64,000 bases of DNA, taken from the NCBI GenBank assembly GCA_022478985.1, contig JAKSZP010012187.1, positions 1-64,000 on the forward strand. The letters are read 5' to 3'. Position numbers and translations under genes: made by a program. This DNA comes from Massospora cicadina. Its lineage: Eukaryota; Entomophthoromycota; Entomophthoromycetes; Entomophthorales; Entomophthoraceae. The notes beneath the pieces were generated by a model. It worked only from the letters and a program-made list of their open reading frames with translations. It was not told the origin of the DNA and did not search any database. Below, piece after piece: positions 1-11,229 of this stretch; within the stretch, counting starts at the first letter, position 1, and every line of letters starts with the position of its first letter.

Positions 1-619
1 AATTTTTAATATAACAAAATTGGGTCAGCTTTGCCTAAAATCAATAACTTGGGTTCAGTCAAACTTGAGTTACAATACCTTGGCCAATGGTAGTGTGCGC
101 CTATTGGCTCACTTGGCTTAGCACCACTCCCTCAGATTGAAGAATCTCCACCTTTTATTTTAGAAAGTTTCTTTTAGACCAACCATCCATTTTGGTTGAC
201 TTTCATAATAAAAATCCCCCATTATCTTTACATTTTTATTATAGTTCCTTGGGCAAACTTGTGCATGGACCTCCTCAAGGAAGTCTCTAACAGCGGTGGT
301 CAGAGTATTTAACTAATTTATTTCCCATATCTAGTGCACCTCTGGGCTGCCCTGGTCCCCTCCAGACCAAAGCACGCAAGCACTCCTACACCAATCTTCA
401 CTTGGTTGTGGATTTCTTGTTGGGGTCCAACCAGATTTATTATCTATATTCTACCTTCTATCATATAACACGTTGTTTGCCCTTGCCCTAGGTCCCTTTT
501 GTTCTAGCATCCTCAGTGGTGCCCTTTTACCATTGTGATAATGACTAGTTCCCTGGTGGTGTGTCTATGTATCCTGCACCACCTTTCTGGGAACAGGTGT
601 AACAGACACTCTCCTTACA
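1..619 (+). repeat. A1 5' LTR, distal part
   Basis: Aligned by eye with 14535-15157 of the same element. It ends in CTCCTTACA like the other family A LTRs. The first roughly 270 bases of the LTR lie before the window. It holds the GACCAAC/GGTTGACT hairpin region near 178-206 and a decayed copy of the LTR-internal open frame from about 250. Confidence 0.88.
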
Positions 620-845
620 TTAGTCAACCAACCACTTTATTTTACATGCACTAGAATTACCCATGTAGGATTTTTGATAAGTGTGAATTGGGTGCGCCAG
701 CCACTTGTCATGGCTGCTATGGGGCTCACCTCCTTTTTTTCATTTGGACTATGGTTGGTAATTCTCAGCGCTACTTTTGCTACTTCCAACTGGAAAGTGC
801 ACACCCTTCTTGCTTGTAACTGGTGGATTTGAATGTTTTGAAATC
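620..845 (+). other. A1 leader, left part, with hydrophobic open frame
   Basis: Leader sequence between the 5' LTR and the A2 insertion. One frame is open from the LTR end to a TGA near 833 and encodes a hydrophobic stretch that includes NWVRQPLVMAAMGLTSFF. The A2 leader has the matching NWVHLLFVMASMGLTTIF. The frame is continuous with the one inside the LTR except for a 2-base deletion near 596 in this copy. Confidence 0.5.
622..632 (+). promoter_or_regulatory. candidate self-primer binding site of family A
   Basis: Two bases after the 5' LTR end lies AGTCAACCAAC, the exact reverse complement of GTTGGTTGACT at 14725-14735 in A1's own 3' LTR. No TGG-initiated tRNA-type primer site is visible there. 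Tf1/sushi elements of fission yeast prime with the first 11 bases of their own mRNA. The match here suggests a similar mechanism, but the transcription start in this LTR is unknown. Confidence 0.4.
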
Positions 846-1217
846 TGTAAAGAGAGTTTCTGTAACTCTCCCATTCCCATAAAGGTGTTGCGAGGTGCAC
901 AGCCACATTGCCAGGGAACTAGTCATTAGCAATATGGTAAACAGGGCACCGCAGAGGATTCCATAGCAAAAGGAACCCAGGGAAAGGGTGTACATTGCAG
1001 TATATAGTAGGAGATAGCATATAAATAACAAAACTTGGTTGGACCCCAACAAGAAGTCCACAGCCAAGTGAAGATTGGTGTAGGAGTGCTTGCGTGCTTT
1101 GGTCTGGAGGGGACCAGGGCAGCCCAAAGGTGCACTAGATATGGGAAATAATTTAGTTAAAATACTCTGACCAACACTGTTAGAGACCTCCTTGAGGAGG
1201 TCCATAAACAGGTTCAC
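780..1217 (-). CDS. LTR-internal open frame, hydrophobic protein (unknown)
   Basis: A 145-codon frame in element sense that starts in the R/U5 part of the A2 3' LTR and runs over the LTR end into A1 leader. It begins MNLFMDLLKEVSNSVGQ and contains a long apolar stretch of about 43 residues (LFICYLLLYTAMYTLSLG onward) that could be membrane segments. The same frame is clean in the A3 3' LTR (57517-57849) and broken in other LTR copies. I do not recognise the protein. Open frames also exist on the opposite strand, so coding is unproven. Confidence 0.3.
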   Translation of the reverse strand: MNLFMDLLKEVSNSVGQSILTKLFPISSAPLGCPGPLQTKARKHSYTNLHLAVDFLLGSNQVLLFICYLLLYTAMYTLSLGSFCYGILCGALFTILLMTSSLAMWLCTSQHLYGNGRVTETLFTDFKTFKSTSYKQEGCALSSWK

Positions 1218-1737
1218 CCTAAAAAGTCACTCAAAAAAATGTAAAATATAAGATTTAATAATAGAAAGTCAACCAAAGAGGAAAGTTAATCTCATAAAAA
1301 CATAATTAAACAATAGTGGAAAAATCGTTGTTTGAAGGAATTGGTGCTAAGCCTAAGCGACCCAATACTCACACCTATCATTGGCTAGGGTACTGTAACT
1401 TAAGATTGACTGAACTCAAGTTGTAGATTGCAGGCAAAGATGACCCCAATTTTGCAATATTAAAAATTGAAAGGGTATCAAAACCCCATTCACCAAGCAA
1501 CTAAATTGAGCCGTTGTTAATAGTGATATAGCTGGTGCGTTTTAACGCCCTTGCTGTAATGCAGGGCATGCATCACGCACATCCCCAGGACCAACCTGAG
1601 CATATCTCGCCTGAACCCAGCGTTATTCCAGGGTATGTTTGAGGTCAGAAAGGGCTGCTAACTTATCCTTTTTGGCCTCATGATGACCAGCTTTATTTCT
1701 ATATTTGGTACCCTCATCACATCATTAAGCCATGACA
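846..1737 (-). repeat. A2 3' LTR
   Basis: 892 bp. In element sense it starts TGTCATG and ends CTCTTTACA. It pairs with the 5' LTR at 9364-10259. In plus coordinates the terminal hairpin arms lie just inside 846. Confidence 0.9.
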
Positions 1738-3477
1738 TTACACTATTGTTCTTTTGAGGCTCCATCCCACTTCCAGGGGCTTTTGCCAGGGAAAAGTTCT
1801 TGTGAACTGGGTCCAACTTTATAGCGGCAATGGTTTGCTGAAACTTTTGTTCTGCAGCCTCAAGTAAATGCTTGTAGAAAACTTTGATCAGATCTTGAGC
1901 ATGGGCGCAGTCTTACGCTGATACCCAACTGTTCTCCGCTGCATCAGTCCCTTCTAGGATATAAGGTACTCAGCCTTCTTTTTACTTGGCTTGAGGCTAC
2001 AATATCCTCTTTTTTCCCACTCTGGCGCCCCATCCACGAGATAAGCCTCTGGGATCTCTGGTGGGAGCCCTCAAACAACGTCAGCTTGCTTTCATGAAGG
2101 ACTGCAAAGATCCAAAACAGGGGAGATTAACTGGTATAAGGCGTGGCCCACCTTTCTGTCAACTCAGTAAGGCCCAGTCCTCTTTGGTCCCAGTTTTTTG
2201 CATGGTTTCTAGATGAGGATTTTTTTAGCATCCAACATCATGAGATACCCTTCCTTGTACGCAGGACCTACCCTTCTCTTCCCATCCAAGTTCTCCTTAT
2301 AAGCTTGCATAGCTGCATCCAGGTTTGTGCTCACCCCCTGGTGTACTATCTTGACTGTTTTTGCAAAGTCCACCACAGCTTCCACCTTAGATCCACAACT
2401 AGGCTCCATGTTGAAGGCGTGGTTTAAGCCATAGTTGGCAAAGAAGGGGGAACAACTTATTGATTCATGTTCAGCGTTATTATAGCTGAATTGGGCCATG
2501 GGAGATGGAAAACCCCATATGTATGGTCCATGGTGGTGTAACACTGCAGGAACTGCTCCAAGCACTAGTTCACTCATTCAGTCTGCCCATCTGATTGGGG
2601 TGATAGGCAGTTGAACAGCAGGAGAGAATCTGAAGAGTCTTACGCAACTCTTCCCAAAAGACAGAGGTAAACTGGGGCCCATGATTGCTAATAACTTCTT
2701 GGAGGAGCACATGAAGAGCAAAAACATAAGAGATGAAGAGCCTAGTCATCTCAGCTGCGGTTACCATGGTTCTGCAGGGAATAAAGTGAGTGAACTTCAT
2801 AAAATTGTCCACCACTACCATGATGGCATCATAGCCATCATATACAGGTAATTTTACAATAAAATGTACAATAAAGAAGTCCACAGCCCTTCAGCCTTTT
2901 GAATTAGTACCAATGACCCCGCTAGTGGCTGGCACTTTGGCTTCATTTGGTTGCAGACCAGGCACTTCTTACAATACCTGGCCACCTGCATGGACAACCC
3001 CTTCCAATTGTAAGTGTGGCGAATTAGCTTCAGAGTCTTCACCTTCCCATGATGGCCAATGGTGATTCCAACATGATGGTCCCAGATAATTTTCAGGTGA
3101 AGTGATCTGGCAGGAACCCATAGGCGCCCCTAAACCACATGATCTCATCCTTCACGTGGTAACCCCTGGGATTGTCCTTCTGATTTAACTCACTCTTGGC
3201 AAGGACCATAGTATACTTGGCTGACAAAGTCTGTGAAAGGACTACATTTCTGAACATACCATACTTCTCCTCATTTTACAAAGGAGCAAGCGCTGGCCCA
3301 TGAACCAAGAGAAGAAAGTTGAGACACAATCTTACCTGGTGGAACCACCAAGTAGGTGTGTGTACTTCTACCTCCTTAGGATTAGGAGCTAGTGCAGGGT
3401 TTTGGCACAATGCATCTGTCAAAACATTTTCCTTGCCCTTTGTAAACTCATAAGAATTGCAAATTGGGCCAGGGTCT
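1738..3477 (-). pseudogene. A2 integrase and chromodomain remnant
   Basis: In element sense: HTYNWKG then CKKCLVCNQMK (3042-2854), the zinc-binding HHCC part of a Ty3 integrase; then the catalytic core (2884-2570) and its C-terminal part (2577-2209); then a decayed chromodomain down to 1738. The first catalytic Asp is replaced by His (IVHFIVKLP) and the second by Asn (SNHGPQF). A missing C near 2598 shifts the frame just before the DGQTE box, the same lesion as in A1. It cannot be active. Confidence 0.85.
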
Positions 3478-3879
3478 TGTTGGAATTTGACCCATTTTCA
3501 GAAAGAAGGCCTTCAGAGTTTGCATTATAGGCCAACATATAGGATGAATTAAATTAGATATAAGATAAAAGTTAAAAATCCTCCCCCTTTATTAGAATAT
3601 TTTTGGACCCTTTTATAGGGCCAATAATAATTAATATAAATAAAAGTTTATATTCTGATATTTAATAAGAGAGATATCAGATTAATCATAATACTAAATA
3701 AAGGAATATTAAAATAAGGTTGCTACAACACACCTGATAGAATCAGATAGGAATGACTTCATCCCAAAGTTTGATAGGACATCATCCTATGAGGATCTAA
3801 ACTCTTGAGACTTGGTCTTAGGGAAGTGTCAAGGTTTACCCCAGGATAAGGCTTAACCTTAAAAGGTAAAATACTGACA
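3478..3879 (-). repeat. E 3' LTR
   Basis: 402-bp terminal repeat, near identical over long stretches to 5499-5899. Plus-strand start TGTTGGAATT, end ACTGACA. The adjacent interior GAGCCCCCCTT is a polypurine tract on the minus strand. Confidence 0.92.
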
Positions 3880-5498
3880 GAGCCCCCCTTAAGCCTTGTA
3901 CTAGGGGGGAACCTTTTCAACCAGTGTCGAGGGGATGAGGAATACTAGAGGCATCTGAAACTGGTGGAGTTTTTAAATATTAAATGTTTTCCTCATTTGG
4001 ATAAAGTTGTTTATCACCAGGAGAAGATAGCTTTGGTTGTTTTGCTTAAGATGTACTTCTAAAAATAGTTAAATTAGGTTGTCTCAACAGATAATTTGAT
4101 TGGATAGCAGCTTAAGTTGATTGTCCAGCAATTGTGGTTTAACAGGAGAATTATTGAACAGCGGTCAAATTAGTGTTGTTAGAATCAAATCAGTCCACGG
4201 TTGATTGAATTAGATTTGAAGGTATAAATGCTACATCCTTGATTTGAGGAACATCAAGGGTTGGATTAGGCAGCTTGGGTATTAAATAATTCAATTAATA
4301 GAGTGTAAATCAGGAGGATTAGTTTTCATATAAGTATCCTTATTTATACTCTCAAGTTTTAAATTGTAATTGGGCCAGATATTATTGGAATTATTGGAGT
4401 TGGATTACTGATTGCATCATTTTTCTCTTAAATCAATTTTTAGACAATAATCCTCACTCTGAAGATTGGAGATTAGTTTGATGGGATCCAACATCTCTCC
4501 AGGTGGAGTTTCTCCATAACTTAGGTTTGGCTGAGAGACCACAAATTCAACTGCTCGTTGGGAATTATCAAATTGAAAAATTGGGCAGAATTAGAATTAT
4601 CATCGTTCCTAATAGTTAGATCAGGTGGTTTGTATTTTAGATCAAATGGATGGTCCAATTTTGGGTTATACTAATGGTAGGGCCTAAATTGGGTGATTTT
4701 GACTCTTCAGCCACAAGAAGATTACCTAAATTGATAGTATAAAATGAATAATTATTAAGTTGGGAATTAAGAGAATTAATGGGGAAATAGGTTTTGACTT
4801 TTGTATTCTTGGACAGATTATTAGTCTCGTCCAAGGCCATATTTTTAAGCAAAGTTGATTTATCCATTGTGGGGGTTAATTCCTCCTTATTAATTCCATT
4901 TTTGAACAGTTTATCAATCTCTTTCTAATGTTAGGATTTCAATTGAGGTTGATTCATTCATCTTAGGGTTCACTTCCTCAGTACTGATTTGTTTGTTGGA
5001 TAGATTATAAGTCTCATTCAGAACTTGATCCTTAGTTGAGGGGGATATATTCATCTTAACTGGTTTACTTAAATAGTCAGAATCTTGGCAAGCTTGATTG
5101 GCAGAATTGTCAAGAACATGGTTGTTTTGTGCCTTTTGAATTATACTTAATTTCCATTTACAAATATTGGCATACCCGGTGATCTCTCTTAATATATTAA
5201 GTCTTCATGAGTACTGTCTATTGTCAGTCTTCTCATGAGGAATTATTAAGAGTTGGATAATAGCTGCATAAATCAGCTCCTCCATTTGCTTCCCAGTATG
5301 CTGATAAGCATGTGCCCATTTGATGGGACTTATATTAAGAGGCACAAGGTTTTTCAAGTCTTCTGTGAGCTTGGCAAGTTGGTTGTGAAGTTTATTTTGG
5401 CACTTCTCAGAATCTCAAGTATAATTTGATTTGGTTGACCACATTTGAGGTTTTGTCCTCGTGGTGTGACTCAGAAGGGGCCTGGAATGGAGCACCAT
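3880..5498 (-). pseudogene. E interior, Gag-like remnant
   Basis: In minus sense, soon after the primer site, a frame reads KLHNQLAKLTEDLKNLVPLN followed by IKWAHAYQHTGKQMEELIYA. A later open stretch of 76 codons (4867-4637) begins MDKSTLLKNMALDETNNL. Position and character suggest a Gag-type N-terminus, but I cannot match it to a family. There are no protease, RT, RNase H or integrase motifs in the 1.6 kb. Confidence 0.4.
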
Positions 5499-5899
5499 TG
5501 TTGGGATTTGACCCATTTTTTAGAAGGCAGGCCTTTGGAGTTTGCGTTGTAGGCCAACATATAGGATGAATTAAATTAGATATAATATAGAAGTTAAAGA
5601 TCCTCCCCCTTTATAAGAATATTTTGGGATCCTTTTATAGGGCCAATAATAATTAATATAGATAAATTTGATATTCTAATATCTAATAAGAGAGATATTA
5701 GATCAATCATAATACTAAATAAAGGAATATTAAAATAAGGTTGCTACAACACACCTGATAGATTCAGATAGGAATGACTTCATCCCAATTTAGATAGGAC
5801 ATCATCCTATGAGGATCTAGACTCTTGAGACTTGGTCTTAAGGGAAGTGTCAAGGTTTACCCCAGGATAATGCTTAACCTTAAAAGGGTTTCACTGACA
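5499..5899 (-). repeat. E 5' LTR
   Basis: 401-bp terminal repeat, plus-strand start TGTTGGGATT, end ACTGACA. In element sense it is followed by ATGGTGCTCCATTCC, a candidate tRNA primer site. Confidence 0.92.
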
Positions 5900-7230
5900 G
5901 GTCTTATGCCAGAGGGTCTACCATGGAGTTAAGACATGAGGTGTGCATTAGTACAACAGGGCACAGTGATCTCTACATATGCAGAAGGGTTAAGATGAGC
6001 TATGCAAGTGATGACGCCAATTAGTCAGCGCCTCAACCACTGTTAATAACATTTTGTCATATATGATGTAGTTTAACTCTGGTAGAGACATTTTCTTAAA
6101 GACTCTCACTAGATGCTCTATTCCATCCTCACTTACTTGTAATAGGGCCGCTGGTATGGCAAAGTTGGAGGCATTAGAAGCCACCTTGAACTCTTTCTTT
6201 AAGGTCTACATTGTGAAGGAAGGATGTGGATAACAAGGTGCACTTTACTTCTTGGAAGGCATCCAGCAAAGATGGGGACCACTGGAGCACCTTTGCACCA
6301 CTTGCCTTATATAAGGGCGTTGACACCTCAGAAAGATTTGGGGTAAGTTTTTAAGGAAAGTACACGTCCCCAAAAAACTCCTCAGTTCCTTGACCAAAGT
6401 TGGGGTGGACCACTTTCAAATTGCCTTCTCCTTGTCTGGAGTTATCATGTGGCCTTGGTCAAACATGACGTTGCCCAGGAAGGTGACCTGGGACTTAAAG
6501 AACTAACATTTACTGATTTTCAGCGTAAAGATGGCCGCCCTAAACTCTCCACCACTTGCAGCAAGTGTATAGCATGGGACTCTTGATCAGGAGAAAACTC
6601 CATGAAGTCATCCATGTAAGCCACTACGCACATACTCACCAGGTCCCCAAGCCGCATCTATACAGCAAAAAAGATACCTGGGGCATTTTTCAGCCCAAAG
6701 GGCATGGCTCAAAACTGGAAAATTCCTTTTCAGGTGTAGAAAGCGGTTAACCACTCCTGGCCCTTCTTAATCTGAGTCTGATTGAACGCATTTAAGCAGT
6801 CCAGTTTGGAGAAGACGTTAGCCTTCTCCACATAGTAAGCAATCTGAGTTTCTAACGGGATGGGATGCAAATCTGGTACTGTGACATTATTGAGATTCCA
6901 TTAGTCTTCACATGGACTAAAGGTACTATCTGATTTTTCCACAAAGAGAAGTGGAGAGCATAATGGGGAGGTACACTGAAATATTGCACCTTTTGCTAAC
7001 TGGTCCATAACCCAAACATCCAAGGTTGCTTTCTCCCATACAGTCAAAGAGTAAAATGGGAGATGATATACGCACCAAATCAATGGTGAGCTTGAACCCA
7101 CAATATAACTCTGAATGAGCTGGTAGTAGATTAGCTGAGGCCATATCAAACGAATAGTCCACCCCTCCAAAGAGGAAGATAAGGGTACCTTCAGAGAGGG
7201 ATTCAGCAATGAAGCAAGACTAGGAGTGTG
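5900..7230 (-). pseudogene. A2 RT and RNase H remnant
   Basis: In element sense: HISSPI and DVWVMDQLAKGAIFQ (near 7200-6950), FVEKSD, then the RT active-site YMDD at 6618-6607 and the RNase H region (6184-5990) with ALLQVSEDGIEH and LPELNYIIYDK. The homologous A3 segment is 53893-55300. Stops and frameshifts are scattered through it. E interrupts the RNase H to integrase linker at 5899. Confidence 0.85.
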
Positions 7231-7950
7231 GATATTGGGGCCAGTGGGGCAGATCGCCCTGAGAGTTTGCTTCAGACAAAGGGACAGTTATTTTTGAACA
7301 TTTTTCAAAGTTAAGGACAAAGTATTGTCTTTAAAGTAGGTTCATATGTCAAATTTTTGCCACCACTCTACTCCCAAAATAAAGAAGTACAGAAGGTTTT
7401 AGATTTCTTGGAAACGGTCCACCAAATGGTATTTGAAACTTAATAATCCACTAACCCCAGAACCTTCAGCATGGGAATATCTTGGGAAGCCACACCCATA
7501 ACCATACCGCCAGGCAAGTAACTCAACTCAAGGTAGTCAGCTAGGTCTTGGTCAATAAAATTCTTAGAGGCTCCTGTATCCACTAAAATTGTTGTGATGG
7601 TTTTTCCTTAATGAGGATGAAAGGGTAGCAATCAACAAAAAATATCCTGAAAGATCTTTATTAAAAGTAGAAAACGCCATCACCTCCCAGAAAACTCATC
7701 ATCAGGCATAAGCATGCCCCAGGATAGGTTTTGCATCATAGAACGGAGAGGGATAATTGGCCACTCTAACTACTGAGGTCACATATCCCACCATATCTTC
7801 AGTAATTATATAAACATTTTATATTGTAAAAGTAACTTTTTTTCACCAACTGTGTTCTGCAGATCATGGTAGGACTCAAACGTGGGTTCTCTTTGGTGAT
7901 TGGGTATACTGAAATTAGTTCCAGACTAAAGCCACAAGAGATAATAATTG
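7231..7950 (-). pseudogene. A2 protease and C-terminal half of the unknown N-terminal domain
   Basis: The aspartic protease site reads DTGAS, with Asp-Thr-Gly codons at 7580-7572, followed by NFIDQDLADYLELSYLPGG. A1 and A3 have the same arrangement. Upstream in element sense is the second half of the family A unknown domain, ending near the 946-bp insert at 7951. In A2, unlike A1 and A3, the protease frame runs into the RT frame without a shift but meets one TAG. Confidence 0.75.
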
Positions 7951-8896
7951 TGTCGGAATTTTTACCAGATGGATTCCTTCAATAATTAAGTGAGATTTGG
8001 GATGAATTGGCCAATCCTGGTGGAATGGCTCTTCAACTGAAATTTGTAATGTTTTAAATGATTGATAGCTAGTTGCTCCCCAAATTGGGCTGAGCCAAAT
8101 CCAAGTGTGCCGCTGAGATTGGAAGTTAGGTTCAAGTGAAGCCAATTGTTGGCCCAACATTAGTAAAAGGATCACCAGTAACTGATGCCAAGGATGATCC
8201 AATTAGTTTATTTTAGTAATGTCAGTGGAAACTGACATTACCAAGTTTGAGGCAGCTGTAAATGTTTCTGGTGCCTCATTTATAAATAATTAATTATCAC
8301 CTAAGAAAGGCGATTTCCCAAACAATCAACTACAGTGAGTTGAGATGGGTTGTTGGTGAGAAGCTGAGATTTTCTGAGTTTACCCAGGTGACAAAATTGG
8401 TTTTGGGTGCATACTAAGCAACTTGAAGGTCAAATCCCAATTCAATAATTATTTATATAAGTAATTTATAAGGCTCACTGGTGAATGAAGACTGAGGATG
8501 AAGCCAAAACTAATAATTAGTCATTGGGAAGGATGAGGTGAGAGGTTAGACACCAGGGGATAGAGAAGCGCAGTGAGAGAAGAGAGAAAGTGGTTGGTTT
8601 GAAGAACCAGCAATGAGCCAGCCAATAGGTCAGCAATGGGTGCATTAGCCCTTTTTTATATATAAATACCTGATACATCCCTCTCAAAAAATTCTCTTTT
8701 TGCCTAATCTCCAATTATTATAAGTTTATTAAAAATCATGTTGGTTTGGGGGTTAAGCTGGGGGATCCTTGAATGGCGTGGGTGACAAACCAAGGGGTCA
8801 TCTGGTGCTCTGGCTCTGTCACCTAAGGCAAAATGGCAAAGGCTGATTAGTCTTTATATTGGTTGGCCTGCCAATCAGAAAAACCCACTATTGTCA
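7951..8896 (+). mobile_element. LTR-like insertion in A2 (probable solo LTR)
   Basis: 946 bp that A1 lacks at the homologous place. It starts TGTCGGAATTTTTACC and ends ACTATTGTCA, resembling the ends of the B LTRs (TGTTGGGATTTTTGCC and TTGGCCAATA near the end). A plus-strand TATATATAAATACC near 8656 fits an LTR promoter. I could not find a target duplication, so the exact ends are uncertain. Confidence 0.6.
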
Positions 8897-9363
8897 GAAA
8901 AGCAATTTTCAAATAATTTAGCTAGTTTATATTTAATAAATTAGCGTTATAAAACGCGTTTAGGATGTGAACAACCTCATACCTAATTTGGCATCAAGTT
9001 GTGCATTGTTAACCAAGGCCATCACCACCAAGCCCTTTGTCAATGATCCCACTTGCCCTTTAAAAATGCAGTGCTAAAAAAACCATTTTAATTATATCAT
9101 TTTTGTTAATTTCTGGAAAAGTCAGGGAAGCGTGGCTCCCAGACTGTGAAATGCCCATATCCACCAGGTACAAGCAAGAAAATTGAGCACTTCAGTTGAG
9201 GTAGTGAGAATATGCCAAGACTCACCAATCATTGACCAATTGAGAAAATGGTGGTGAGCCCCATTGATGCCATGACAAACAGCAGGTGCACCCAATTTGC
9301 ACTCAGCAAAAGCCCCACATGGATAATTTTAGTGCCTGTAAAATAAAGTGATTTGTTATATAA
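8897..9363 (-). pseudogene. A2 leader and N-terminal half of the unknown domain
   Basis: In element sense, after the 5' LTR, an open frame from the LTR continues (9450-9229) and includes NWVHLLFVMASMGLTTIF. Near 9060-8940 comes the start of the family A unknown domain, parallel to A1 10340-10440. The primer-site bases seen in A1 are mutated here. Confidence 0.55.
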
Positions 9364-10259
9364 TGTAAGGAGAGTGTCTGTAACTCTCCTGTTCCCAGAA
9401 AGGTGGTGCAGGATACATAGACACACCACCAGGGAACTAGTCATTATCACAATGGTAAAAGGGCACCACTGAGGATGCTAGAACAAAAGGGACCTAGAGC
9501 AAGGGCAAACAACGTGTTATATGATAGAAGGTAGAATATGGATAATAAAATCTGGTTGGACCCCAACAAGGAATCCACAACCAAGTGAAGATCAGTGCAG
9601 GAGTGCTTGGGTGCTTTGGTCTGGATGGAGCCAGGGCGGCCCAGCAGTGCACCTGATATGGAAAATAATTTAGTTAAAATACTATGACCAACACAGTTAG
9701 AGACCTCTTTGAGGAGGTCCATAAACAGGTTCGCCCTAGGAACCATACTCAAAAAAACATAAAATATAAGATTTAATGATAGAAAGTCAACCAACAAGGA
9801 AAGTTAGCATCATAGAAACATATTTAAATAATAGTGGACAGATTGTTGTTTGAAGGAATTGGTGCTAAGACTAAGTGACCCAATACTCACAACCTACCAT
9901 TGGCCAGGGTTCTGTAACTTAAGATTGACTGAAATCAAGTTATTGATTTCAGGCAAAGTCGACCAAATTTTTGCAATAATGAAAATTGAACGGGTATCAA
10001 AACCCCATATACTGAGCAACCAAATTGAGCTGTTGTTAATAGTGATATAGCTGGTGAGTTTTAACGCCCTTGCTGTAATGCAGGGCCATGCATCACGCAC
10101 ATCCCCAGGACCAACCTGGGCATATCTCACCCTGAACCCAGCGTTGATCCAGGGTATGTTTGAGGTCAAGAAGGCCTTCTAACTTAACATTTTTGGCCTC
10201 ATGATTACCAGCTTTATCCTTATAGTTGGTGCCCTCAATCATGTCATCAAGCCATGACA
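9364..10259 (-). repeat. A2 5' LTR
   Basis: 896 bp, in element sense TGTCATGGCTTGATGACA at the start and GGAGAGTTACAGACACTCTC near the end. It holds the GTTGGTTGACT hairpin arm. The LTR-internal open frame is present (9797-9447) with one frameshift. Confidence 0.92.
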
Positions 10260-10264
10260 CAATC

Positions 10265-10800
10265 TGGGAGTCATGATTCCCTAACTTTTCCCTAAAATTA
10301 ACAAAAACAATGTTTGATAAAAATGATTTTTAAATACTGCATTCAGATGATGCAGGTGGGATTATTGACAAAGGGCCTGGTGGTGATAGCCTTAGATAAT
10401 GATGCACAACTCACCACCAAATTAGGTATGGTATTGTTCACATCCCAAAACGCTTTTTATAATGTTAATTTCTTAAATGAAAACAAGCAAAATATTATCT
10501 CTTGTGGCCCTAGTTTGAAACTAATTTCAGTATACCCAATCACCCAAGAGAACCCACATTTGACTCCTATCATGATCTGCAGAACACAGTTGGTGGAAAA
10601 AGTTACTTTTACAATATAAAATGTTTATGTAATTACTGAAGATATGGTGGGATATGTGGCCTCAGTAGTTAGAGTGGCCAATTATCCCTCTCCATTCTAT
10701 GATGCAAAAACCTATCCTGGGGGCATGCTTATGTCTGATGAAGATTGTCTGATAAAGTATTGGCGTTTTCTACTTTTAATAAAGATCATTCAGAATATCT
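10265..10800 (+). pseudogene. A1 unknown N-terminal domain in place of Gag
   Basis: Resumption of A1 after A2. The frame from about 10332 (MIFKYCIQMMQVGL) contains GLVVIALDN, SQNAFYN, ITQENPHLTPIMI and EDMVGYVASVVRVANY. All have counterparts in A3 (GLVVFALDN, SKNAFYN, IIPENPWLTSTMI, EGMVAYMSSVLRVAKY). It lies directly upstream of protease where Gag should be, with no zinc knuckle. Function unknown; stops interrupt it. Confidence 0.6.
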
Positions 10801-11200
10801 TTTGTTGATTGCTACCCTTTCATCCTCATTAAGAAAAAACCATCACAACAATTTTAATGGATATCAGAGCCTCTGAGAATTTTATAGACCAATACCTAGC
10901 TGACTATCTTGAGTTGAGTTACTTGCTTGGCGGTATGGTTAGGGGTGTGGCTTTCCAAGGTATTCCACGCTGAAAGTTTTAGGGTTAGTGGATTATCAAG
11001 TTGGCAAGTATCATTTGGTGGACCGTTTCCAAGAAATCTAAAACCTTCTGTACTTCTTTATTTTGGGAGTAGAGTTGTGGTGAAAGTTTGCCGTCAGAAC
11101 CAACTTGAAATACAATACCTTGTCATTAACTTTGAATAATGGTCATATATTAGTTGTCCCCTTATCTGAGGCTAGTTCTCAGGGTGATCTTCACCACTGG
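10801..11200 (+). pseudogene. A1 aspartic protease remnant
   Basis: ILMDIRASENFIDQ at about 10851 matches ILVDTGATGNYMDH in A3, so the Asp is kept but Thr-Gly has become Ile-Arg, which should kill the enzyme. QYLADYLELSYL follows. A one-base deletion near 10970 shifts the frame relative to A3. Confidence 0.75.
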
Positions 11201-11229
11201 CCTAATATACACATTCTCAGTCTTGCTCC

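Larger units (their letters stand above)
3478..5899 (-). mobile_element. element E, short non-autonomous LTR retrotransposon
   Basis: LTRs at 3478-3879 (402 bp) and 5499-5899 (401 bp) with TG...CA ends flank a 1.6-kb interior. The target duplication GGTCT is perfect (3473-3477 and 5900-5904). A1's uninterrupted sequence near 12520-12540 shows the empty site. A purine run in minus sense next to the 3478-3879 LTR and a TGGTGCTCCATTCC primer site next to the other set the minus orientation. No RT or integrase is present, so it must be moved in trans. Confidence 0.92.
846..10259 (-). mobile_element. Ty3/gypsy chromodomain retrotransposon A2, nested in A1
   Basis: Minus-strand copy bounded by LTRs at 846-1737 and 9364-10259, each TG...CA in element sense. 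Flanks are AAATC (841-845) and CAATC (10260-10264), a 5-bp target duplication with one change. A1's leader continues across the insertion in the same order as in A3. A2 has itself received element E and a 946-bp LTR-like insert. Confidence 0.9.
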
